Of a stretch of 64,000 bases of DNA, positions 49,083 through 55,978 are shown piece after piece. The notes under the pieces were generated by a model. It was not told the DNA's origin, searched no databases, and worked only from the letters and a program-made list of their open reading frames with translations. Source of the stretch: Mycolicibacterium hodleri. GTDB lineage: Bacteria; Actinomycetota; Actinomycetes; Mycobacteriales; Mycobacteriaceae. The first letter of the stretch is position 1. The number at the start of each line of letters is the position of its first letter. The stretch covers positions 1 through 64,000 of the forward strand of contig NZ_RCZG01000018.1 in the NCBI RefSeq assembly GCF_006439015.1, given 5' to 3'. Both the position numbers and the translations under genes were made by a program.

Positions 49083-49738
49083 CGGGCGCCTGCCTTCGCT
49101 CGTCGGTCGGTTCGCACCCACGGCGTCGCGAACTTGCCTGCCAACATGATCAGCGTGTCCACCACGATCGCGAGCACGAAGATCGCGATGATGCCCGCGA
49201 CGATCTGGTCGCTCTTGTTGGCCTGATAGCCCTCGGTGAACCAGGTGCCGAGACCGCCGATGCCGATCACCGAGCCGACCGACACCATCGAGATGTTGGT
49301 GACGGCGACGACGCGAACACTGGCGACGAGCACCGGGATCGCCAGCGGCAGTTCGACTTTCAGAACGCGCGTCAGCGGCTTGTAGCCGACGGCCGTCGCG
49401 GCGTCGAGCACGACGGGCGGAACGGCGTCGAGCGCCTCGGGGACCGCCCGCACCAGCAGTGCGACGGTGTACAGGGTCAGAGCGACGATGACGTTGGCCT
49501 GATCGAGTATTCGCGTAGGGATGACCAATGGAAGCACGACGAACAGGGCCAGCGACGGGATGGTGAAGATGATGCTCGCCGTCAGGGTGGTCAACCGACG
49601 CAACACCGTCTTTCGTTGGATCAGCGCACCCAGCGGCACCGCGATCAGCAGGCCGATCACCAAGGGCAGCAACGACAGCCACAGGTGGATGAGCGTCAGA
49701 TCCCAAGCTTTGCCCAGGTGTGTGAGGAGGTAGTTCAC
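49079..49738 (-). CDS. proW: Osmoprotectant ABC transporter permease ProW
   Basis: 219 residues, GTG start immediately after the proV stop. Permease segments include LWLSLLPLVIGLLIAVPLGALI, LTASIIFTIPSLALFVVLPLVI, and IVAGIIAIFVLAIVVDTLIMLAG. The docking loop is DAATAVGYKPLTRVLKVELPLAIPVLVASVR. SMVSVGSVIGIGGLGTWF is typical of OpuCB/ProW permeases. With ProZ it forms the heterodimeric channel. Corresponds to Rv3757c. Confidence 0.9.
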   Translation of the reverse strand: MNYLLTHLGKAWDLTLIHLWLSLLPLVIGLLIAVPLGALIQRKTVLRRLTTLTASIIFTIPSLALFVVLPLVIPTRILDQANVIVALTLYTVALLVRAVPEALDAVPPVVLDAATAVGYKPLTRVLKVELPLAIPVLVASVRVVAVTNISMVSVGSVIGIGGLGTWFTEGYQANKSDQIVAGIIAIFVLAIVVDTLIMLAGKFATPWVRTDRRAKAGAR

Positions 49739-50839
49739 CTACGTGGTCTTTCGCTTTGCCTTCAAGGCGGCGATCACGTCATCGGCCTTGACGCCACCGA
49801 TCACCTGCTTGCGCTCATCCACGGCAACCCCGAGACCGGAGGGCGAGGACAACGCGGCGTCGAGCGCCAACCGCATGGTGCCGTTCGGCAGGAACAGCGA
49901 GCCGCCGGCAATGGTGCTGTCGTACAGCGTTTTTCCCTGGCGATGCAGGCCAACGCCGTTCACGTCGATCCACGCGTACGGCGAGCCGTCGGGTCTGGTG
50001 ACCAGCGCCCAGTCGCCGGGCCCGAGGTCCAGCGAGTCGACGCCGGCCTCCTCAACAGTTCTGATGTCGTGCAGCGGCAACCCGCTGCCGGGGGAGAACT
50101 GCAGCCCGCGGTAACCGCGGTCGGCGCCGATGAAGCCGGCGACGAAGTCGTTGGCTGGGTTGGACAGTAGGCGCGCTGGCGCGTCGTATTGCTCGAGCAC
50201 TCCGCCACGACCGAAGACCGCGACCTTCTCGCCGAGCTTCAGTGCCTCGTCGATGTCGTGGGTGACGAAGACGATGGTCTTGCGTAATTCGCTTTGCAGC
50301 CGCAAAATCTCGGTCTGAAGTTCCTCGCGGACCACCGGGTCGACGGCGCTGAACGGCTCGTCCATCAGCAGGATCGGAGGGTCGGCTGCGAGGGCGCGAG
50401 CGACGCCGACGCGCTGCTGCTGCCCACCGGACAACTGCGCCGGATACCGGTTGGCCAGCTTCGGATCGAGCCCGACGCGCTCCATCACGCCGATGGCGGC
50501 CTTGCGGGCGGCGCGGCGGGACTCACCCTTCAGCACGGGCACGGTCGCAATGTTGTCGACGACCTTCAGATGCGGCATCAACCCGGCGCTCTGGATGACG
50601 TAGCCGATTCCCAGCCGCAGTTTTACCGGGTCGACCTTCGTCACGTCCTCGCCGTCGACCGTCAAGGTGCCGGACGTGGGGTCGATCATCCGGTTGATCA
50701 TCCGCATCGAGGTCGTCTTGCCGCAGCCGGACGGTCCGACGAACACCGCGAGCATGCCGTCGGGTACCTCCACGCTCAGGTCGTCGACGGCGACGGTGCC
50801 ATCCGGATACTTCTTGGTCACGGCGTCGAACTTGATCAT
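49739..50839 (-). CDS. proV: Osmoprotectant ABC transporter ATP-binding protein ProV
   Basis: 366 residues. Walker A GPSGCGKTTSMRMI, signature LSGGQQQRVGVARAL, Walker B ILLMDEPFSAVDPVVREEL and switch VTHDIDEAL. After residue about 240 comes a CBS-like regulatory region (DWALVTRPDGSPYAWIDVNGVG ... LDAALSSPSGLGVAVDERKQVIGGVKADDVIAAL), the part that senses ionic strength in OpuA-type transporters. Order X-V-W-Z on one strand. Corresponds to Rv3758c. Confidence 0.93.
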   Translation of the reverse strand: MIKFDAVTKKYPDGTVAVDDLSVEVPDGMLAVFVGPSGCGKTTSMRMINRMIDPTSGTLTVDGEDVTKVDPVKLRLGIGYVIQSAGLMPHLKVVDNIATVPVLKGESRRAARKAAIGVMERVGLDPKLANRYPAQLSGGQQQRVGVARALAADPPILLMDEPFSAVDPVVREELQTEILRLQSELRKTIVFVTHDIDEALKLGEKVAVFGRGGVLEQYDAPARLLSNPANDFVAGFIGADRGYRGLQFSPGSGLPLHDIRTVEEAGVDSLDLGPGDWALVTRPDGSPYAWIDVNGVGLHRQGKTLYDSTIAGGSLFLPNGTMRLALDAALSSPSGLGVAVDERKQVIGGVKADDVIAALKAKRKTT

Positions 50840-50877
50840 GTGTGCTTACCCTCTGCTGTTCGTGCGAGCGCTCGTGG

Positions 50878-51831
50878 CTAACCCTGAATCGGCTTGTCGA
50901 ACCCGTTGTCCTGAACCCACTTGCGGGCCGCTTCTTCGGGGTCGAGGCCGCCATTACCGGACGTTGCGGTGTTCATCTCGATGAGGGCCTTGGTCGTCAG
51001 CTTGGCAGAGACGGCGTCGAGCACGGTCTTGAGTTGATCCGACATCTTCTGCGAAGCCACCAGCGGGACGACGTTCGCGGCCAGGAAGTTGTTCTTCGGA
51101 TCAGCAAGCGGGACCAGGCCGTTCTGCTCGATCGCCGGCGACGTGCTGAAGATGTCGGCGGCGGTGATTCGCCCTTCGACGAGTTCACGAACGGTTGCAG
51201 GCCCGCCGCCGTCGCTGATCGCGACGAAGTTTCCCGGCGCGATCTTCAGGCCGTAGGCCGCCTCGAGGCCCGGCAGTCCCTCCTTGCGGCTCTGAAACTC
51301 CGATGGCGCGCCGAACTTCACCTGCGGCGAATACTTTGCAAGGTCCGCGATGGTCTTCAAGTTCCACTTCGCGGCGGTCTCCGACGTGACCGCGACGGTG
51401 TCCTGGTCGTTGGCGGCGGATGGGGTGAGGACGGACAGGCTGCCCGGCAACACCCGCGTCAGAGCCAGTTCCACCGAGTCGGGATCCGTTGCCTTCGTCT
51501 CCGGGTCGAAGTATTGCAGCAGGCTTCCGGTGTACTCCGGAATCAGATCGATCGAGTGATCCTGCACGGCCGGCACGTAGGCCTCGCGGCTGCCGATGTT
51601 GAACTTCCTGCTGATCTCGAAGCCGTTGGCCTCCAACGCTTGCGCGTAGATCTCGGCGATGATCGTCGATTCCGTGAAGTCGGCGGAGCCGATCGCGATC
51701 GTCTTCAGGTCACCCGATATCTCGCCTCCGCCCAACGGGTTCGAACTGCCGCAGGCGGCGGTCGCCAGGACGAGGACCGCTGCCAAAACGGCCAGACTGC
51801 TTCTGCGCTTGGATCGTCGTGCCGGGTTCAC
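50878..51831 (-). CDS. proX: Osmoprotectant ABC transporter substrate-binding lipoprotein ProX
   Basis: 317 residues, GTG start with AAAGGA 8 nt upstream. A lipoprotein signal ends in LATAAC (cysteine at about residue 27). The OpuAC-type domain follows: TIAIGSADFTESTIIAEIYAQALEANGFEISRKFNIGSREAYVPAVQDHSIDLIPEYTGSLLQYF, and EGRITAADIFSTSPAIEQNGLVPLADPKN. It binds glycine betaine, choline or a related compound outside the membrane. First gene of proXVWZ; the 130-nt upstream gap to the divergent lapA-like gene should hold the osmotically controlled promoter. Corresponds to Rv3759c. Confidence 0.92.
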   Translation of the reverse strand: MNPARRSKRRSSLAVLAAVLVLATAACGSSNPLGGGEISGDLKTIAIGSADFTESTIIAEIYAQALEANGFEISRKFNIGSREAYVPAVQDHSIDLIPEYTGSLLQYFDPETKATDPDSVELALTRVLPGSLSVLTPSAANDQDTVAVTSETAAKWNLKTIADLAKYSPQVKFGAPSEFQSRKEGLPGLEAAYGLKIAPGNFVAISDGGGPATVRELVEGRITAADIFSTSPAIEQNGLVPLADPKNNFLAANVVPLVASQKMSDQLKTVLDAVSAKLTTKALIEMNTATSGNGGLDPEEAARKWVQDNGFDKPIQG

Positions 51832-51961
51832 TGAGGAGTCCTTTCGGCGTCACCTGCCTCGTGCGAGGTTAACCAGGTTGCCAGCATGCCGCTCGGCTTT
51901 AGCTGGTCGTCACCCGGTACCGCTGGTTTCCAACTCGGCCAAAACGGGCAAGGATGGAGCC

Positions 51962-52342
51962 ATGAGCACTGATCCGCAGGTCCCGCCCGTCGATTCGAGC
52001 CGTCCCGGCCCGCAGGATCCGGTTCAGTCCGAAGCGCCGGCCGTCGACACCCCGGCCGCCAAGCCGGCACCCGAGAACGCCGTGCACTTCACCAGGGCTG
52101 CGGCGCTGTGGTCGGCCCTGATCGTCGGCTTACTGATCCTGATCGTGCTTCTGATCTTCATCGCGCAGAACACCGACGCGGGGACATTCCACTTCCTCGG
52201 CTGGGACTGGAGCCTGCCACTCGGCGTCGCGTTGCTGGGGGCCGCCGTGCTCGGCGGACTGATCACCACGCTCGCTGGCGTGGTACGCATCGTGCAGTTG
52301 CGCCGCGCTGCCAAGAAGAACTACAAGGCCGCCCTCCGCTAA
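51962..52342 (+). CDS. LapA/DUF1049 family membrane protein
   Basis: 126 residues. A Pro/Ala-rich N-terminal tail of about 45 residues (SSRPGPQDPVQSEAPAVDT) precedes two membrane segments (LWSALIVGLLILIVLLIFIAQN and LPLGVALLGAAVLGGLITTLAG), with FIAQNTDAGTFHFLGWDW between them, the signature of LapA-type proteins. A basic C-terminal tail (LRRAAKKNYKAALR) would be cytoplasmic. Function is unclear; related proteins help assemble envelope complexes. Corresponds to Rv3760. Its stop overlaps the opposing APH-like gene by 4 nt. Confidence 0.85.
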   Translation: MSTDPQVPPVDSSRPGPQDPVQSEAPAVDTPAAKPAPENAVHFTRAAALWSALIVGLLILIVLLIFIAQNTDAGTFHFLGWDWSLPLGVALLGAAVLGGLITTLAGVVRIVQLRRAAKKNYKAALR

Positions 52343-53394
52343 GGGCTCGATCGCGTGTGCTGCCAGGAGAGCTCGGCCAGGCCCGCCGCGACCAGGGGCG
52401 CGACGGCCTCTCCCACCTTGTCCCCGTACTCCGTGGCGCCGCCCATCCGGTCGCGGAACTGTATGCCCGCAGCGATGATGGCCAGCTTGAAGTAGGCCAG
52501 CGCCATGTAGAAATCCCAATGGTTCAAAGGCTGACCGGCCGCCACCGAATACCTTTGCGCCAGTTCGTCGGCCGCCGGAATCTGGGGTGACGACCACGCC
52601 GAATCAGCGTGCACCATGTTGAACATCGGATGGCGGTACACGCACATCAGCGCCGCGTCGCTGAGGGGATCGCCGAGCGTCGACATCTCCCAGTCGAGCA
52701 CCGCCCGCACCTTGGTCGCATCGACGGCGTCGAGCATCGTGTTGTCGATGCGGTAGTCCCCGTGCACGATCGACGTCCGGCTCTGCGGCGGAAGCGCTTC
52801 TCCCAGCGCCGCGTGCAGTCGCTTCACGTCCGCATCACGCGGGTCGTCCTCCAGCCGCACCAGGCCCCACTGGCCGCCCCAACGTCTCACCTGGCGTTCG
52901 AGGTAACCCGTCGGCTTGCCGAAGTCGCCGAGGCCGACGGCGTTCGGATCCAACGCGTGCAAATCCGCCAGCACCCTGATCAGGGCGTCGACGCAGGCGT
53001 CGATCGTGCTCTGATCGCCGAGGGCGGCCAGTTCCTCGGAGTAGCGCACGATGCGGCCAGGCACGAAGTCGACCATCTGGAACGGAGCCCCGAGAACGGA
53101 GTCATCGTTGCGCATCGTCACCGGATGCGCGACGGGTACCGGCGTGTCCTCGAGCGCTGCCACGACCGTGTACTCGCGGGCCATGTCGTGCGCCGACGGC
53201 GTCAGCCCGTGCAGCGGCGGCCGCCGCAATACCCACTTGGAGGCATCGTCGAAGACCAGGAACGTCAGATTGGACCGGCCACCGGCGATGAGTTCGCCGC
53301 GCAGGTCACCGTCGCGCGGGATGCCGATCGAGCGCAGATGCCGATCCAGCGCGCCGAGGTCTAGTCCGTCCAACGTCGAGGCATCCGTGGTCAC
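52339..53394 (-). CDS. APH-family phosphotransferase-like protein (ACAD10/FadE36-associated type)
   Basis: 351 residues, GTG start. Kinase-like landmarks: GELIAGGRSNLTFLVFDDASKWVLRRPP (nucleotide loop and lysine equivalent), SIVHGDYRIDNTMLDA (catalytic HGDxxxxN) and AVLDWEMSTLGDP (metal Asp). This is the group related to the APH part of mammalian ACAD10/11, which phosphorylates 4-hydroxy-fatty acyl-CoA. The position equals Rv3761c, which carries the name fadE36 although it is not an acyl-CoA dehydrogenase by sequence. TAGACA before the GTG may be a leaderless -10. Confidence 0.88.
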   Translation of the reverse strand: MTTDASTLDGLDLGALDRHLRSIGIPRDGDLRGELIAGGRSNLTFLVFDDASKWVLRRPPLHGLTPSAHDMAREYTVVAALEDTPVPVAHPVTMRNDDSVLGAPFQMVDFVPGRIVRYSEELAALGDQSTIDACVDALIRVLADLHALDPNAVGLGDFGKPTGYLERQVRRWGGQWGLVRLEDDPRDADVKRLHAALGEALPPQSRTSIVHGDYRIDNTMLDAVDATKVRAVLDWEMSTLGDPLSDAALMCVYRHPMFNMVHADSAWSSPQIPAADELAQRYSVAAGQPLNHWDFYMALAYFKLAIIAAGIQFRDRMGGATEYGDKVGEAVAPLVAAGLAELSWQHTRSSP

Positions 53395-53438
53395 TGGACT
53401 TGTCTACCACCCCTCCGATTGGCCGTTCGCGCAAGCGC

Positions 53439-54038
53439 TCACCACCGAAGATTCCGCGGCAGCAGATCCCATACGTGCTCGGTTCCATTGATCGAGGCGA
53501 CGCCGAGTCCTCCCGCGCGGGACTTCAGCAGCCGCGTCACGCCTGCGTAGTCCACCTGTACGCACAGCAGCCGTTCGGTCTTCATGATGCTGTGCACCAT
53601 GGCGTTGATGACGCCGCCGTGGCTGAACACCGCCACGGTCTCATCGTGCCCAGCAGCTGCGACGACGTCGTCGATCCCCGCTGTGACCCGGGCGAGGAAG
53701 GCGTCCTCGTCCACCGCACCGGGGAGGTGGCCGTCCATCAGCCGCTGCAGGTCTTCTTTCGAGGCCTCTTCGATGGGCGTGTAGTGCGCCAGGTCGCGGT
53801 CATACTCCGCGAGGCGCTCGTCGATCTCAATCGAAAGACCCAGCGCGTCCGCGAGCGGTTGACCCGTCTGAATCGCCCGGCGCTGCGGGCTGCTCACCAC
53901 ACGGGTGACCGGAAAACGGCTCAGCGCGTCGGGCAACCGCTTGGCCTGCTCGATGCCCTCGGCGGACAGGTCGGGATCCGAACCCTGACCGGCTTCGCTG
54001 CGGAGTGGTAGCGCATGTCGGACCAATAGCAGTTGCAC
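53439..54038 (-). CDS. Histidine phosphatase superfamily protein
   Basis: 199 residues from the GTG at 54038. The catalytic motif is LLLVRHALPLRSE (RHA instead of RHG), with SSPQRRAIQTGQPLADALG and the second histidine in AVFSHGGVIN. The acid-base Glu is probably in ERLAEYD. Such enzymes are phosphoglycerate-mutase-like phosphatases on sugars or small phosphates. The predicted -10 TATGGT is exactly placed for a leaderless mRNA. This gene and the next two have no counterpart between Rv3761c and Rv3762c as I remember M. tuberculosis. Confidence 0.87.
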   Translation of the reverse strand: MQLLLVRHALPLRSEAGQGSDPDLSAEGIEQAKRLPDALSRFPVTRVVSSPQRRAIQTGQPLADALGLSIEIDERLAEYDRDLAHYTPIEEASKEDLQRLMDGHLPGAVDEDAFLARVTAGIDDVVAAAGHDETVAVFSHGGVINAMVHSIMKTERLLCVQVDYAGVTRLLKSRAGGLGVASINGTEHVWDLLPRNLRW

Positions 54039-54044
54039 CGTGAC

Positions 54045-54050
54045 ACCATA
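54045..54050 (-). promoter_or_regulatory. Leaderless -10 element for the histidine phosphatase
   Basis: TATGGT on the minus strand (TAnnnT) ends 6 nt before the GTG at 54038. It lies in the CCATATGG palindrome (54046-54053) inside the 18-bp gap to the divergent metallopeptidase start. Confidence 0.55.
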
Positions 54051-54056
54051 TGGCTC

Positions 54057-55130
54057 GTGCGCGCATTCGCTTGTCCTGTGTGCAGCGAGTTCACCGCGTT
54101 CGACACCGACCGGTGCGCCAACTGCCAGACCACCTTGGGCTTCCACCTGCCGACCAAGTCGATGGTGTCCCTCGTCGACGGGACGGCGGTGCTCGACGGG
54201 CAACGATGGGTGCGATGCACCCAGTACGTGACGCTCGGCTGCAATTGGCTGGCGGCCGAGGAACACGACGAGTTCAAGAAGCGCGGCCGCTGCCTGGCGG
54301 ACTCGCTGATCCGACGCGAACCCGCGGCCGACGACACCCTGGCGCGCGAGAAGTTGGTGCCCACCGCCGCAGCTCTGCGCAGGCTGGTCTACCAACTCGA
54401 CGACATCGGCCTGCCCATCGACCCGTTCTGGCGCCGCGACGGCGGGCTGGCGTTCGACCTGCTGTCGAGCTACACCACCGGCGAAAAGGTCATCATCGGC
54501 CACGCGGGTGGCGTCATCACCATCGACGTGGTGGAGTCGCTGGACGCCTACCGCGAGGCGCTGCGGGTGAGGCTAGGCGAGCCGTACCGCACGATGCTCG
54601 GGCACTTCCGCCACGAGGTAGGCCACTACTACCAGAACATCCTCGTCGAAACCGGCTCTGGCGCAGCGAAATACCTCGACGACTGCCGGTCACTATTCGG
54701 TGACGAACAGGCCAGCTACTCCGATTCGATCGCGCGGCACTACAAATCGGGTGCGCCCGCAAACTGGGACGAGTCGTTCATCTCCGAGTACGCCACCATG
54801 CATCCGTGGGAAGACTTCGCCGAGTGCTTTGCCCACTACCTGCACATCGCCGACACCATCGACACCAGCCGCGAGGCGGGCATGGTGCTGCTCGCCGAGC
54901 GGGTCCGCTTCGCGGCGCCCCGCGACATCGTCCCGTTGGAGACCTACGACGATCAGCCCATCGAGCGAATGCTGTTTGACTGGCGGTGGATGTCGATGTT
55001 CTTCAACCGCGTCAACACCGCGATGGGCAAGAATCCCCTCTATCCGTTCGAGATTCCTCTCGCCGTCGCCGAGAAGCTCGGCTTCGTTCACCGGGTGATT
55101 CGCGAGACGGCCCGCGCAGCCGAGGATTAG
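54057..55130 (+). CDS. Putative zinc-binding metallopeptidase with N-terminal zinc ribbon
   Basis: 357 residues from the GTG at 54057. A rubredoxin-like zinc ribbon opens it (FACPVCSEFTAFDTDRCANCQTTLGF). The rest matches the DUF2248/Peptidase_Mx-type family: LLSSYTTGEKVIIGHAGGVITIDVVE, GHFRHEVGHYYQNIL (HExxH zinc site with Glu) and EYATMHPWEDFAECFAHYLHI (downstream acidic ligand and helix). Soluble, no signal peptide. Substrates unknown. Starts 18 bp from the divergent phosphatase start and is followed 10 nt later by an SDR gene. Confidence 0.85.
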   Translation: MRAFACPVCSEFTAFDTDRCANCQTTLGFHLPTKSMVSLVDGTAVLDGQRWVRCTQYVTLGCNWLAAEEHDEFKKRGRCLADSLIRREPAADDTLAREKLVPTAAALRRLVYQLDDIGLPIDPFWRRDGGLAFDLLSSYTTGEKVIIGHAGGVITIDVVESLDAYREALRVRLGEPYRTMLGHFRHEVGHYYQNILVETGSGAAKYLDDCRSLFGDEQASYSDSIARHYKSGAPANWDESFISEYATMHPWEDFAECFAHYLHIADTIDTSREAGMVLLAERVRFAAPRDIVPLETYDDQPIERMLFDWRWMSMFFNRVNTAMGKNPLYPFEIPLAVAEKLGFVHRVIRETARAAED

Positions 55131-55140
55131 GACCAATCAC

Positions 55141-55902
55141 ATGGGCTACGCCGACGAGCTGTTCGACCTGACCGACCGCGTGGTGCTCGTCACCGGTGGC
55201 AGTCGCGGTTTGGGGCGCGAAATGGCCTTGGGCGCAGCCAAGTCGGGTGCCGATGTCATCATCGCCAGCCGCGATCTGGAGTCGTGTGTCGGCACGGCCG
55301 AGGAAATCTCGGCGGCGACGGGCCGGACCGCCTTCCCCTACCAGGTGCACGTCGGGCGATGGGATCAGCTAGACGGCCTGGTCGACGCCGCCTACGACCG
55401 GTTCGGCAAGGTCGACGTGCTCATCAACAACGCGGGTATGTCACCGCTTTACGAATCGCTGACCTCGGTGAGCGAGAAGCTGTTCGACGCCGTCGTCAAC
55501 CTGAACTTCAAGGGTCCGTTCCGACTATCGGCGCTCGTCGGAGAGCGGATGGTCGCCGCGGGCGGCGGCTCCATCATCAACGTCAGTTCGGCGGGCTCGC
55601 TGCGACCGGCCCCCGACATGCTGCCCTACGCCGCGGCCAAGGCGGGGTTGAACGTGCTGACCGAGGGGCTCGCGAAGGCCTACGGCCCGACCGTCCGGGT
55701 AAACACGTTGATGGCGGGCCCGTTCCTCACCGACGTCAGCAAGGCCTGGGACCTCGGCGGTGAGGCGAACATGTTCGGCCACCTCGCGCTCGAGCGCGCC
55801 GGAGAGCCAGCCGAAATCGTCGGCGCTGCATTGTTTCTAGCCTCCGATGCATCAAGCTTCACGACCGGTTCGATCCTTCGGGTCGACGGCGGCCTCCCCT
55901 GA
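55141..55902 (+). CDS. SDR family oxidoreductase
   Basis: 253 residues. TGGSRGLGREMALGAAKSG, NNAG, catalytic Ser in INVSSAGS, YAAAK and RVDGG. Complete classical SDR. It follows the metallopeptidase gene by 10 nt, so the two share an operon. Substrate cannot be told; the pattern is near 3-oxoacyl-ACP reductase-like dehydrogenases. A strong palindromic element lies directly after the stop. Confidence 0.87.
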   Translation: MGYADELFDLTDRVVLVTGGSRGLGREMALGAAKSGADVIIASRDLESCVGTAEEISAATGRTAFPYQVHVGRWDQLDGLVDAAYDRFGKVDVLINNAGMSPLYESLTSVSEKLFDAVVNLNFKGPFRLSALVGERMVAAGGGSIINVSSAGSLRPAPDMLPYAAAKAGLNVLTEGLAKAYGPTVRVNTLMAGPFLTDVSKAWDLGGEANMFGHLALERAGEPAEIVGAALFLASDASSFTTGSILRVDGGLP

Positions 55903-55909
55903 CTTCCCG

Positions 55910-55964
55910 CGCGATTCGTGGAGTTTGATCGGTGCTGACCGCCGATTAAACTCCACAAATCGCG
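55910..55964. repeat. Palindromic intergenic element, copy 2
   Basis: Arms 55910-55932 and 55942-55964 pair over 23 nt with two mismatches, both G-U compatible in RNA, around a 9-nt loop. The outer arms CGCGATT-GTGGAG match those of copy 1 at 15012-15060; the inner stem differs. As there, it sits between convergent genes (SDR and alkylsulfatase), 14 nt from the latter's stop. Confidence 0.75.
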
Positions 55965-55978
55965 GGTGGCGTGGGGCG

